The notes: generated from the letters alone by a model not told the origin. Counted from the stretch's first letter, positions 7,815 to 13,897 are shown. The stretch is DNA of 14,396 bases from an uncultured Microcaldota archaeon (GCA_903920925.1 CAIXOA010000144.1:1-14396); one strand, 5' to 3'. Made by a program: numbers and translations.

Positions 7815-8879
7815 ATGGATGTGGAAGGAAAGGTCGAACTTGCGAAGAGGACGCCAACCATCGAATTGGTGACCGAGGGGGAGCTGAAGAACTTATTCGA
7901 GACAAAGGCCCACCCCAAGCACTACATAGGGTTCGAGATTTCGGGGTACGTGCACCTGGGGACGGGATTGCTCACCGCGCTCAAAGTGAAGGATTTGATG
8001 GCCGCGGGGGTGAAGCCGACCATATTTCTCGCTGATTATCATACGTGGATTAATGGGAAGATGGGCGGGGATTTGGAATTGATTAGGAAGATTGCAGCAG
8101 GGTACTTCAAGCACGCGTTCGTGGCGCTCGGGCTGCCGGAGGACAAGGTGGATTTCGTCCTTGCGAGCAGGATGTATGATGATGAGTACTGGAAGATGGT
8201 GCTGGACATTTCCAGGAATACCACGATGAACAGGATGCTGAGATGCGTAACCATCATGGGAAGGAAGGAGACGGATACGCTGAGCAGCGCGGCGATGCTC
8301 TATCCCTCGATGCAGGCCGCGGACATCTTCAAACTGGAGGTGGACATCGCGCACGGGGGCATGGACCAGAGGAAGATACACATGCTCGCACGCGAGATTG
8401 CGCCAAAATTGGGGAGGGAGAAGCCGGTTGCGCTGCATACCGGGCTGTTGGCGGGATTGCAGAGCGCGGTGAGGATGAACCCCACGGAAGATGATATCAT
8501 TGATGCGAAGATGAGCAAGAGCGTTCCGGATTCCGCGATATTTATCCATGAGAGCGAGGAAGAGATTAGGCGGAAGATTGCGAAGGCGAACTGCGCCTCT
8601 AAAATTGTGGAAGGGAATCCAATCATTCAGTATGCGGAGATTTTGGTTCTGAGGGATAGGCCCCTGAAGATAGAAAGGCCGGCAAAATTTGGCGGGGATT
8701 TGGAGATTGCGGATGTGGCGCAGCTGAGAAGCGAGTATGCGGAAGGGAAATTGCACCCTATGGATTTGAAGAATGCGGTTGCGCGCGAACTTTGCTCGAT
8801 GCTTAAGCCGGCGAGGGAGTACTTTGCGAAGCATGAGGAGTATTTGAAAGAGATGGAAAAGATAAGAGTGACGCGCTAG
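7815..8879 (+). CDS. tyrS: Tyrosyl-tRNA synthetase, archaeal type
   Basis: This 354-residue class I synthetase attaches tyrosine to tRNA-Tyr. The HIGH-type motif is H47-L-G-T and the KMSKS motif is at 232-236. The tyrosine pocket is intact by comparison with the Methanocaldococcus jannaschii enzyme: Y37 (Y32 there), Y163, Q167, D170 and Q185 (Y151, Q155, D158, Q173), within M-Q-A-A-D and G-G-M-D-Q-R-K-I-H. The C-terminal anticodon-recognition part includes K-F-G-G-D-L (about 288-293) and H-P-M-D-L-K-N-A-V-A, as in archaeal and eukaryotic enzymes. It is longer than the M. jannaschii protein (306 residues), partly because of about 15 extra residues just before KMSKS (about 214-231). It follows DUF2070 by 10 bases. 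Its TAG stop overlaps that of the gene on the other strand. Confidence 0.95.
   Translation: MDVEGKVELAKRTPTIELVTEGELKNLFETKAHPKHYIGFEISGYVHLGTGLLTALKVKDLMAAGVKPTIFLADYHTWINGKMGGDLELIRKIAAGYFKHAFVALGLPEDKVDFVLASRMYDDEYWKMVLDISRNTTMNRMLRCVTIMGRKETDTLSSAAMLYPSMQAADIFKLEVDIAHGGMDQRKIHMLAREIAPKLGREKPVALHTGLLAGLQSAVRMNPTEDDIIDAKMSKSVPDSAIFIHESEEEIRRKIAKANCASKIVEGNPIIQYAEILVLRDRPLKIERPAKFGGDLEIADVAQLRSEYAEGKLHPMDLKNAVARELCSMLKPAREYFAKHEEYLKEMEKIRVTR
8876..8879. other. Shared CTAG: overlapping stop codons of tyrS and the phosphorylase
   Basis: The palindrome CTAG supplies TAG (8877-8879) to tyrS on the plus strand and TAG (8878-8876) to the phosphorylase on the minus strand. The convergent genes therefore overlap by four bases, with no room for a separate terminator between them. 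Confidence 0.95.
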
Positions 8880-9592
8880 AGCACTTCCCGGGCCATAAGG
8901 GTGGCTATCTTATTTACATCAAATTCCTTCTTTTTTACTGCGGCCGTTACCTCCTCGTGGAGCATGTGCTTGCCTCCCTTGACTCCGCAGGCGTAGTTGG
9001 TGCAGATGCCGATGGAGGCGATGGGGAGTTCCAGCTCGTTCGCAAGGGAAACCTCATAGGAAGCGGTCATGTTCACCAGGTTGGCGCCCATTTTTCCCAA
9101 GACTTTTATTTCTGCGGCTGTTTCGAAGCGGGGGCCGCGGGTGGTGGCGATTATGCCCCTGCCCTTTATTTTTACCTTGTTGGCTGAGGCGGCCTCCTTC
9201 ACCATGTCGCAGAGTTTCCTGTCATAGGGCTCGTACATGTCCGCGTGGCGGATGCCGGACTCGAAGGAATCGTAGAAGGTGGCCGGGCCGAAGAGGCCTA
9301 TGAAGTCGCGCAGGAGCACCAGGTCGCCGGGCTTGTAGGCGGAAATCACGCCCGCCGCATAAAAAGTGAGGAGCGCGGTGGCGCCTTCCTCCTCCATCGC
9401 CCATAAATTCGCCTTGTAGTTGACCATGTGGGCCGGGACGGAGTGGTCCTGCCTGTGGCGGGGGATGAAGAGCACTTCGTCCCCTCCGAGCCTTGCACTG
9501 TACATAAGCGCCCTCCCGTAGGGCGTTGGGACTGATTTTTCCTTCATTTTGCCTATATTATACAAGCCGCTTCCCGAGATTATTCCGAGCAT
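8876..9592 (-). CDS. 5'-methylthioadenosine/methylthioinosine phosphorylase (PNP/MTAP family)
   Basis: This 238-residue enzyme of the purine nucleoside phosphorylase/MTAP family splits a (methylthio)purine nucleoside with phosphate to free base and (methylthio)ribose 1-phosphate, in purine and methionine salvage. The N-terminal phosphate loop is G6-S7-G8, followed by P44-R-H46 and H50, V58-N-Y-K-A-N-L-W, G153-P-R-F-E-T and N174-M-T. The base-binding loop reads C-T-N199-Y-A. In human MTAP the matching position is Asp220, which selects adenine, whereas PNPs that take 6-oxopurines have Asn. So 5'-methylthioinosine or inosine/guanosine is a likelier substrate than MTA; some archaea do use methylthioinosine. 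The length is slightly short for the family (about 255-280). ATG 9590-9592 is about 26 bases after a TATA-like box, so it is probably leaderless. It converges with tyrS. Confidence 0.88.
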   Translation of the reverse strand: MLGIISGSGLYNIGKMKEKSVPTPYGRALMYSARLGGDEVLFIPRHRQDHSVPAHMVNYKANLWAMEEEGATALLTFYAAGVISAYKPGDLVLLRDFIGLFGPATFYDSFESGIRHADMYEPYDRKLCDMVKEAASANKVKIKGRGIIATTRGPRFETAAEIKVLGKMGANLVNMTASYEVSLANELELPIASIGICTNYACGVKGGKHMLHEEVTAAVKKKEFDVNKIATLMAREVL

Positions 9593-9612
9593 AAATGAGC
9601 AAGCGAAAACAA

Positions 9613-9624
9613 CCTTTAAAAACT
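9613..9624 (-). promoter_or_regulatory. TATA-like promoter box of the phosphorylase
   Basis: Reads AGTTTTTAAAGG on the minus strand. The centre is about 26 bases before ATG 9592, the spacing expected for an archaeal leaderless transcript. Confidence 0.6.
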
Positions 9625-9631
9625 AATCTAT

Positions 9632-9646
9632 CAATAAAAGTTATAC
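9632..9646 (+). promoter_or_regulatory. Candidate promoter of the EF-1 alpha/S10 operon
   Basis: CAATAAAAGTTATAC contains TATA-like sequence. A start about 25 bases on would fall near 9661-9668 and give a leader of about 85-90 bases. A second candidate, GTTTATAC at 9657-9664, would start transcription near 9686. The sequence alone does not decide between them. Confidence 0.4.
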
Positions 9647-9653
9647 TCTTTCT

Positions 9654-9725
9654 CGCGTTTATACGCGGAGCAGAGAGATTATGGTGAAATTCCGCGAATT
9701 TCGCCAGACATCGCGATAGCGATGT
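9654..9725 (+). promoter_or_regulatory. Structured region upstream of EF-1 alpha: three inverted repeats
   Basis: Three inverted repeats lie in a row in the leader/promoter region. IR1 is 9654-9667, CGCGT-TTAT-ACGCG (5 base pairs). IR2 is 9686-9702, GAAATTC-CGC-GAATTTC (7 base pairs). IR3 is 9708-9725, ACATCGC-GATA-GCGATGT (7 base pairs). IR3 ends 15 bases before the Shine-Dalgarno sequence. A direct repeat GTGAAAT occurs at 9684-9690 and 9724-9730. These could fold in the mRNA leader or be protein-binding operators. I do not recognise a named riboswitch. Confidence 0.55.
9681..9719 (+). CDS. Possible 12-codon leader reading frame (uORF) before EF-1 alpha
   Basis: ATG 9681 opens a frame of 12 codons, MVKFREFRQTSR, with TAG at 9717-9719. 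It contains the whole of IR2, and its stop falls at the loop of IR3. GGAG at 9667-9670 is 10 bases upstream. The peptide is rich in Arg (3 of 12), but a short frame like this can arise by chance; there is no direct sign that it is translated. Confidence 0.2.
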   Translation: MVKFREFRQTSR

Positions 9726-9740
9726 GAAATGTTAAAAAAT

Positions 9741-9746
9741 GAGGTG
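9741..9746 (+). promoter_or_regulatory. Shine-Dalgarno site of EF-1 alpha
   Basis: GAGGTG ends 5 bases before ATG 9752 and matches the archaeal 16S tail. It shows that this gene has a real leader, unlike most transcript-first genes here. It also rules out the in-frame GTG at 9746-9748, which overlaps the site. Confidence 0.8.
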
Positions 9747-9751
9747 TGAAT

Positions 9752-11023
9752 ATGGCAAAGAAGGAACACTTGAACATAGTGTTTATAGGGCACGTGGACT
9801 CTGGAAAGTCCACTTCGGTCGGAAGGATACTTTACGATACTGGCGCACTCCCTGAGAACGTGATGAGGAAGCTCAAGGAGGAGGCGGAGAGGCTCGGGAA
9901 GGCGACCTTCGAGTACGCATTCGTCATGGACACCCTGAAAGAAGAGAGGGAACGTGGAGTGACGATAGAAGTTTCGCACAAGGAGTTCGAGACAGCGAAA
10001 TACCATTGCACAATTATCGATGCGCCCGGCCACAGGGACTTCATCAAGAACATGATTACGGGCGCGAGCCAGGCGGACGCTGCGGTCCTAGTCATATCGG
10101 TGAAGGATGGCGTGCAGCCGCAGACCAAGGAGCACGCGTTCCTTGCGAAGGTCCTGGGAATGAACCAGATGATAGTCAACATGAACAAGATGGACGCGGT
10201 GAACTACGACCAGGCCGCGTTCGACAAAGTGAAGGTGGAGGTAACCAAGCTCCTCACCGGGATGGGATGGAAGATGGACAAGGTCCACTTCGTGCCCACT
10301 TCCGCATACCTCGGAGACAACATCGCGAAGAAATCCGCCCATATGCCTTGGTACACGGGCCAGACGCTTCTTGAGCTGATTGACACTTTTGTGCCTCCGC
10401 CCAAGCCGACCGACAAGCCGCTGAGGCTGCCGGTCCAGGATGTATACACCATCACCGGGCACGGAACGGTTCCGGTCGGGAGGGTGGAAACGGGAATCCT
10501 GAAGCAGAACATGGCGATTGTATTCATGCCCTCGGGAGCGAAGGGAGAAGTGAAGAAGATCGAGATGCACCACCAGGAGCTCACGGAAGCAGTTCCGGGA
10601 GACAACGTCGGTTTCAACGTGAAGGGCGTGGACAAGAAGGACGTGAAGAGGGGTGATGTCATCGGCCCGGCGGACAAGCCGCCCACGGTCGCGGATGAGT
10701 TCACGGCGCAGATCGTCGTGCTTAATCATCCCACTGCGATATCAATCGGATACACTCCGGTCCTCCACATCCACACCGCGCAGTTCGCTGCGAGGGTTAT
10801 CGAAATAGTGGAGAAGAAGGACCCGAAGACCGGCCTTACACTGCAGAAGAACCCGGACTTCATCAAGACCGGCGACGTGGCGATCATAAAGATGAAGCCA
10901 TTGAAGCCCGTTGTCATTGAGAAGTTCAGCGAGTTCCCGCCGCTGGGAAGGTTCGCGATCAGGGACATGGGCCAGACCGTCGCCGCGGGCGTGGTCCTGG
11001 ACGTGGTCCCGAAGAAGATGTGA
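9752..11023 (+). CDS. tuf: Translation elongation factor EF-1 alpha (archaeal EF-Tu)
   Basis: This 423-residue GTPase carries aminoacyl-tRNA to the ribosomal A site. The GTP-binding motifs are complete: G1 G13-H-V-D-S-G-K-S-T21; the conserved switch I region M59[13 protein letters not shown]3 D90-A-P-G-H94; G4 N145-K-M-D148; and G5 near T-S-A-Y. Domain II has the family stretch [13 protein letters not shown] followed by G-R-V-E-T-G, and domain III closes with [12 protein letters not shown]. The length is normal for archaea (about 420-440). ATG 9752 is chosen because of the Shine-Dalgarno site ending 5 bases upstream. Codon use is strongly C/G-ending, as expected for a highly expressed gene. 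S10 follows after 13 bases, the conserved archaeal tuf-rps10 arrangement. Confidence 0.98.
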   Translation: MAKKEHLNIVFIGHVDSGKSTSVGRILYDTGALPENVMRKLKEEAERLGKATFEYAFVMDTLKEERERGVTIEVSHKEFETAKYHCTIIDAPGHRDFIKNMITGASQADAAVLVISVKDGVQPQTKEHAFLAKVLGMNQMIVNMNKMDAVNYDQAAFDKVKVEVTKLLTGMGWKMDKVHFVPTSAYLGDNIAKKSAHMPWYTGQTLLELIDTFVPPPKPTDKPLRLPVQDVYTITGHGTVPVGRVETGILKQNMAIVFMPSGAKGEVKKIEMHHQELTEAVPGDNVGFNVKGVDKKDVKRGDVIGPADKPPTVADEFTAQIVVLNHPTAISIGYTPVLHIHTAQFAARVIEIVEKKDPKTGLTLQKNPDFIKTGDVAIIKMKPLKPVVIEKFSEFPPLGRFAIRDMGQTVAAGVVLDVVPKKM

Positions 11024-11036
11024 ACAAAGGGATTGG

Positions 11037-11345
11037 ATGACCAAGGCAAAGATCACACTGAAAGGCGAGAAGCCTGCCGACCTGAACACCGTGGTTAGCC
11101 AGATAAAGGAGCTTTCCACGGCATTGAACATGAAGGTCGTGGGGCCCGTCCCGATGCCGCGCAGGAGATTGAGCGTGAATTGCAGAAGGACTCCCTGCGG
11201 AGACGGCTCGGACACCTATGAGCACTGGGAGAAGAGGATCTCCAAGAGGCTCATAGTGGTGGACGGGGACGAGAAGACAATCAGGCAGTTGCTTAGGATC
11301 AAAATCCCGGACTCCGTTTTCGTGAAGATTTCGCTGGTTGGATGA
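11037..11345 (+). CDS. rps10: 30S ribosomal protein S10 (uS10)
   Basis: This 102-residue small-subunit head protein is of the archaeal/eukaryotic S20e type. The N-terminal strand (A-K-I-T-L-K-G), the conserved basic loop V-G-P-V-P-M-P-R-R-R (35-44) that reaches the rRNA, the T-P-C-G-D-G-S-D-T segment (52-60), Y61-E-H-W-E-K-R and the C-terminal I-P-D-S-V-F-V-K-I strand are all present. The length is typical. ATG 11037 gives the usual N-terminus; the longer open frame upstream is antisense-like overlap with EF-1 alpha. It starts 13 bases after the EF-1 alpha stop. AAAGGGA just before the start may act as a weak ribosome site, and co-transcription with EF-1 alpha is very likely. A T-rich stretch after the stop may end the transcript. 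Confidence 0.96.
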   Translation: MTKAKITLKGEKPADLNTVVSQIKELSTALNMKVVGPVPMPRRRLSVNCRRTPCGDGSDTYEHWEKRISKRLIVVDGDEKTIRQLLRIKIPDSVFVKISLVG

Positions 11346-11368
11346 GCCTTGGGGCCCATCCTTCCACC

Positions 11369-11385
11369 TTATTTTAGTTTTCCTT
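11369..11385 (+). terminator. T-rich stretch after rps10, possible terminator
   Basis: TTATTTTAGTTTTCCTT on the coding strand, 24 bases after the S10 stop. Archaeal transcription ends at oligo-T tracts without needing a hairpin. It could equally serve as part of the promoter for the Mut7-C gene, so the call is modest. Confidence 0.4.
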
Positions 11386-11398
11386 CCTATTAGTGGCA

Positions 11399-11403
11399 GT
11401 GAT
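11399..11403 (+). promoter_or_regulatory. Possible ribosome-binding site of the Mut7-C gene
   Basis: GTGAT, with 6 bases to ATG 11410, matches part of the archaeal GGAGGTGAT consensus. It supports the ATG at 11410 over an in-frame TTG at 11338 that would overlap S10. Confidence 0.4.
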
Positions 11404-11409
11404 GGACGC

Positions 11410-11895
11410 ATGGATTGCAGGTTCCTGGCAGATGAGATGATGAAGAAGACCGCAAAGTGGCTGCGGCTTCTCGGATACGACACGGAATTCTTTACGGGCA
11501 ATGATACTGATGCGCTCGCAGAGGCGAGGAAGAGCGGAAGGATACTGCTTACGAAGGATGAGGAATTGGCGAAGAGGGCGGAGAACGCGAAAATCCCCTT
11601 TCTTTTTTTGAAGCAGGAAAAGTTGGAGGAGGACCTTGCGATAATTATGGGGAAGTATGATTTGGAAATGGGATTTCCGGAGAGGACGAGGTGCCCGGAG
11701 TGCAACGGGGGATTGGAAGGGAGGGAGTGCGCTTCGCTGGAAGGGATTCCGGCGGACGTGGTTGCGGAGAAGAGGAGGTGCTGGAAGTGCACCTCTTGCG
11801 GGAAGAATTATTGGGAAGGCGGGCATTGGAAAAACATAAAAAAGGTTCTACAGAAGATAGAAGAACAGAAGGTAATTCTGTCAAATAAGAAATGA
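11410..11895 (+). CDS. Mut7-C RNase domain protein with zinc ribbon
   Basis: A 161-residue protein of the Mut7-C/DUF5615-like PIN-related family. The N-terminal half has F-L-A-D8-E-M, the signature W17-L-R-L-L-G-Y-D, and L-L-T-K-D50-E-E-L-A; the acidic residues are those expected to hold the metal in a PIN-like nuclease. The C-terminal half is a zinc ribbon with C95-P-E-C98 and C127-T-S-C130, ending in G-K-N-Y-W-E-G-G-H-W, the family tail. Members are predicted RNases, and the physiological target is unknown. ATG 11410 puts the first strand of the fold directly at the N-terminus, as in relatives. The gene lies between the S10 operon and tRNA-Thr, a translation-related setting. C107 and C124 are additional cysteines that may not bind metal. 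Confidence 0.88.
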   Translation: MDCRFLADEMMKKTAKWLRLLGYDTEFFTGNDTDALAEARKSGRILLTKDEELAKRAENAKIPFLFLKQEKLEEDLAIIMGKYDLEMGFPERTRCPECNGGLEGRECASLEGIPADVVAEKRRCWKCTSCGKNYWEGGHWKNIKKVLQKIEEQKVILSNKK

Positions 11896-11905
11896 GATGT
11901 TAGGC

Positions 11906-11977
11906 GCCCCGGTAGCTCAGTGGTAGAGCGCGTGCTTGGTAAGCACGAGGCCGCGAGTTCAATCCTCGTCCGGGGCT
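11906..11977 (+). tRNA. tRNA-Thr (anticodon GGT)
   Basis: A 72-base cloverleaf: acceptor stem GCCCCGG/CCGGGGC, D arm GCTC-AGTGGTA-GAGC, anticodon stem CGTGC/GCACG with loop TTGGTAA (anticodon GGT at 11938-11940, reading ACC and ACU), a 5-base variable region, and T arm GCGAG-TTCAATC-CTCGT with one G-U pair. There is no intron and CCA is not encoded. The discriminator base is U, as is usual for archaeal tRNA-Thr. It starts 10 bases after the Mut7-C stop and may be processed from the same transcript. Confidence 0.97.
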
Positions 11978-12045
11978 AATGGCGTAAAGTTAACATGTGT
12001 GAAAAATATCTCCGCGCAGAAAGCAGATGGACCAACCTGAAAGCC

Positions 12046-12053
12046 TTATATTT
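12046..12053 (+). promoter_or_regulatory. TATA-like promoter box of the protease gene
   Basis: TTATATTT, with its centre about 25 bases before ATG 12074, fits a leaderless transcript. The rest of the 96-base gap after the tRNA (11978-12073) holds nothing else I can name. Confidence 0.6.
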
Positions 12054-12073
12054 CTTGCATAAGACGTTTGCGT

Positions 12074-13363
12074 ATGAAGGAAGTAATCCTTTTCATTTTG
12101 CTCGGCATTTTGCTATTTCTTGCGGGTTGTTGTGGAACTACTCAGAGCACTACACAGAACATAACACAGTACGTTTGCTCGGATGGATCGGTCGTTTCAA
12201 ATCCTTCCCTATGCCAAGCCCAAGAGAGTCCTGCGGCAGCGGCCCAAACGCCGCCAGGTTATACGTGCCCTGACGGCTCAATGGTAGCCTCATCTTTGGA
12301 ATGCCCGCAACCGGCGAAGTGTAGCGATGGTACGGAAGCGGGGGCGTGCTCTTCGTTGAGTCCAGGGCATTACTGCAATGAGTCTCAAGTTTTAACGGAA
12401 AATTGCAGCAGGTGCAGTTGTTCCGATGGAATGATTTGTTTTGAGAATTCCTGCGTCACCCAAACCCAAAAGGACCAGATGCTCCTTAACAGCATGTATG
12501 AATCAACTGTAAAAATAGAGCATACTTATGGTTCTGGTTCGGGCGTGGTTTTAAGCCATGTGACGGATGGCAACGGCTCTAAGACGCTGATACTCACAAA
12601 CGAGCATGTCATCGATAATGCTAATGGGATTTCGGACATAAAGATTACAACCAACCGCAGAGAAATTCTTAGCGCGGACGAAGTCAGAATAGCTCCAAAA
12701 TTGATGGATTTGGCGGTCATCTATGTAAACGGTACATATGGCTCACCGGTCGTCGCGGCAAGCCTAGGGGATTTCGGACCGGGAGCGGATGTTATGGCGG
12801 TGGGCTCCCCGTTCGGCCTTGAAGGCAGTGTCACCAAGGGAGTTGTTACAAATTTCATTGTGACAGATTACATCTATAACGGAACCCAATACAATTCCTA
12901 TAATCTGGTCATGACAGATTCCGCCATTAATCCTGGGAATAGCGGTGGAGGTCTTTTCCTGAAAGAAAATGGAAAGATTATCGGGATAATTACATTCAAA
13001 ATTGCCGGATTTGCGGTCGATACGGCGGGTTTCGCCATACGTTTTGACGAGGTTTCGCGTTTAGGGACTTATGACGACTGGGAGTCCATAAACCCCTACC
13101 CAAAATGCGAGGATGGCACGCAATATGCCCACTGTTCAAATGTGACCATGGGATATTATTGTTCCAGCGTAGGAAACTTTGTGCCTAATTGCCAGATGTG
13201 CGGCTGTTCCGAAGGCTATGCATGCGATTATACCAATGATGGCATCGGACCAGGCCTTAGGGAATGTTTCTATTGCAAAAGCCCATGGGTGAGCAATAGG
13301 GATGGTACCTGTTGCGAGCCAGGCTCAAGATGGGCTTCGCCGGGCAGATGCGTGGCGGGCTGA
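12074..13363 (+). CDS. Lipoprotein HtrA-like serine protease with flanking Cys-rich modules
   Basis: A 429-residue predicted surface lipoprotein: hydrophobic signal (1-18) and lipobox L16-A17-G18-C19. The core (about 143-330) is a trypsin-like S1C (HtrA/Deg) protease with a complete catalytic triad: H178 in T-N-E-H-V-I, D212 in M-D-L-A-V-I and S290 in N-P-G-N-S-G-G-G. No PDZ domain follows. Instead the core is flanked by related cysteine-rich modules, residues about 83-127 and about 345-384, each with the pattern C-x-D-G-T, C-S, G-x-Y-C, N-C-x-x-C-x-C-S-x-G-x-x-C. Two shorter C-x-D-G-S units (35-47, 65-77) come first, and a Cys-rich tail (398-426) comes last. These probably form disulfides outside the cell. 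Third codon positions look more A/T-rich than in neighbouring genes, a possible sign of separate origin. ATG 12074 is chosen over TTG 12068 for its promoter spacing. Confidence 0.85.
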   Translation: MKEVILFILLGILLFLAGCCGTTQSTTQNITQYVCSDGSVVSNPSLCQAQESPAAAAQTPPGYTCPDGSMVASSLECPQPAKCSDGTEAGACSSLSPGHYCNESQVLTENCSRCSCSDGMICFENSCVTQTQKDQMLLNSMYESTVKIEHTYGSGSGVVLSHVTDGNGSKTLILTNEHVIDNANGISDIKITTNRREILSADEVRIAPKLMDLAVIYVNGTYGSPVVAASLGDFGPGADVMAVGSPFGLEGSVTKGVVTNFIVTDYIYNGTQYNSYNLVMTDSAINPGNSGGGLFLKENGKIIGIITFKIAGFAVDTAGFAIRFDEVSRLGTYDDWESINPYPKCEDGTQYAHCSNVTMGYYCSSVGNFVPNCQMCGCSEGYACDYTNDGIGPGLRECFYCKSPWVSNRDGTCCEPGSRWASPGRCVAG

Positions 13364-13384
13364 AAAGCACTTCTCCGTCCGGGG

Positions 13385-13396
13385 CTCTCTTTTTCT
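13385..13396 (+). terminator. Possible oligo-T terminator after the protease gene
   Basis: TCTCTCTTTTTC-type pyrimidine run with five consecutive T, about 25 bases after the protease stop and just before the end of the convergent Thr-rich gene. Confidence 0.4.
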
Positions 13397-13400
13397 AATC

Positions 13401-13809
13401 TTAATTCCTGAAGACGAACAGCGAGAGCGCCATCCCTGCGAGGACGAATGCCGGCATGCAACCCGCAGTGCTTCCCTGCTGGGCGGCAGGGGAGGTTCCT
13501 CCGGTGCCGCTTGTATCGCCGGAACCTGAAGAACCAGTGCCAGTTGCGCCACCGGTTATGCCCAATCCTTCCCAGGAAGAATTACCTGCAGGAGGGGCGG
13601 TGCTGCCGTCCGCGGGACTTATGCCTACCTGGGGCGTGGGGCTTGAGGGAGCCTTCCGTGGTCGTGGTGGTTGTATTTGTCGTAGTAGTTGTTGTGCCCC
13701 CGAGCGGGACCGTTTCGCCTACGTTCACGGTCGTTCCGCGGGCCCAGCACGCGCCCGTGAAAAGGGCGAGGCAAATCATTAATGCGAGTTTTATCCGGAT
13801 TGCGCGCAT
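13401..13809 (-). pseudogene. Thr-rich small surface protein gene, broken by a 1-base frameshift
   Basis: From ATG 13809 the minus strand encodes a signal peptide (about residues 1-20, ending LFTGAC) and a stalk of twelve threonines around one asparagine (residues 39-51). In that frame it then goes off into an unlikely basic tail and stops at 13582. If one G is removed at 13652-13653, the other frame continues seamlessly: A-P-S-S-P-T-P, a Gly/Ser/Thr-rich linker, then C-M-P-A-F-V-L-A-G-M-A-L-S-L-F-V-F-R-N and TAA at 13401-13403. The total is 409 bases, 136 codons plus one base. The repaired 135-residue product would be a secreted, probably O-glycosylated stalk with a C-terminal hydrophobic anchor. 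The break may be a real mutation, an assembly error or, less likely, programmed frameshifting. I do not recognise a family. It converges with the protease gene. Confidence 0.75.
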
Positions 13810-13837
13810 AATATCACGGATGCCTATTCTGCGGCTG

Positions 13838-13847
13838 GCTTTAAAGC
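13838..13847 (-). promoter_or_regulatory. Possible TATA-like palindrome upstream of the Thr-rich gene
   Basis: GCTTTAAAGC is a perfect palindrome centred about 33 bases before ATG 13809, giving a predicted start near 13816 and a leader of about 7 bases. It lies in the 88-base divergent gap 13810-13897. Confidence 0.4.
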
Positions 13848-13868
13848 GATTCGCGAACCCGGAAAGGA

Positions 13869-13877
13869 TTTAATAAT
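13869..13877 (+). promoter_or_regulatory. TATA-like promoter box of the right-edge gene
   Basis: TTTAATAAT is preceded by the purine-rich GGAAAGGA (a possible BRE). The centre is about 25 bases before ATG 13898, again the leaderless spacing. Confidence 0.55.
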
Positions 13878-13897
13878 GTGGTTGGCAAAATACTAAC

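Noticed and set aside
7893..8834. A 313-residue minus-strand open frame opposite tyrS.
   Set aside because: Antisense to a certain gene, with Arg/His/Leu-rich shadow composition and no recognisable start signal.
10088..10729. A 213-residue minus-strand open frame opposite EF-1 alpha.
   Set aside because: It is fully antisense to a strongly conserved gene, rich in H, R and L as expected for a mirror of G/C-rich codons, with no domain and no promoter.
11338..11409. TTG start for the Mut7-C protein, adding 24 residues.
   Set aside because: It overlaps the S10 stop and adds sequence with no family match; the fold starts at ATG 11410.
11978..12073. The gap after tRNA-Thr considered as an integration site.
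   Set aside because: No copy of the tRNA 3' end is visible further downstream and there is no integrase gene in the window.
13640..13665. Programmed ribosomal frameshifting in the Thr-rich gene.
   Set aside because: No slippery heptamer or strong downstream structure is evident around the ACG-GAA-GGC codons; kept only as a less likely alternative to mutation or assembly error.
13448..13873. A 141-residue plus-strand open frame containing a run of valines (VVVVVVFVVVVVV).
   Set aside because: The valine run is the reverse complement of the Thr codons of the minus-strand stalk protein, and the rest lacks any domain character; it is a shadow frame.
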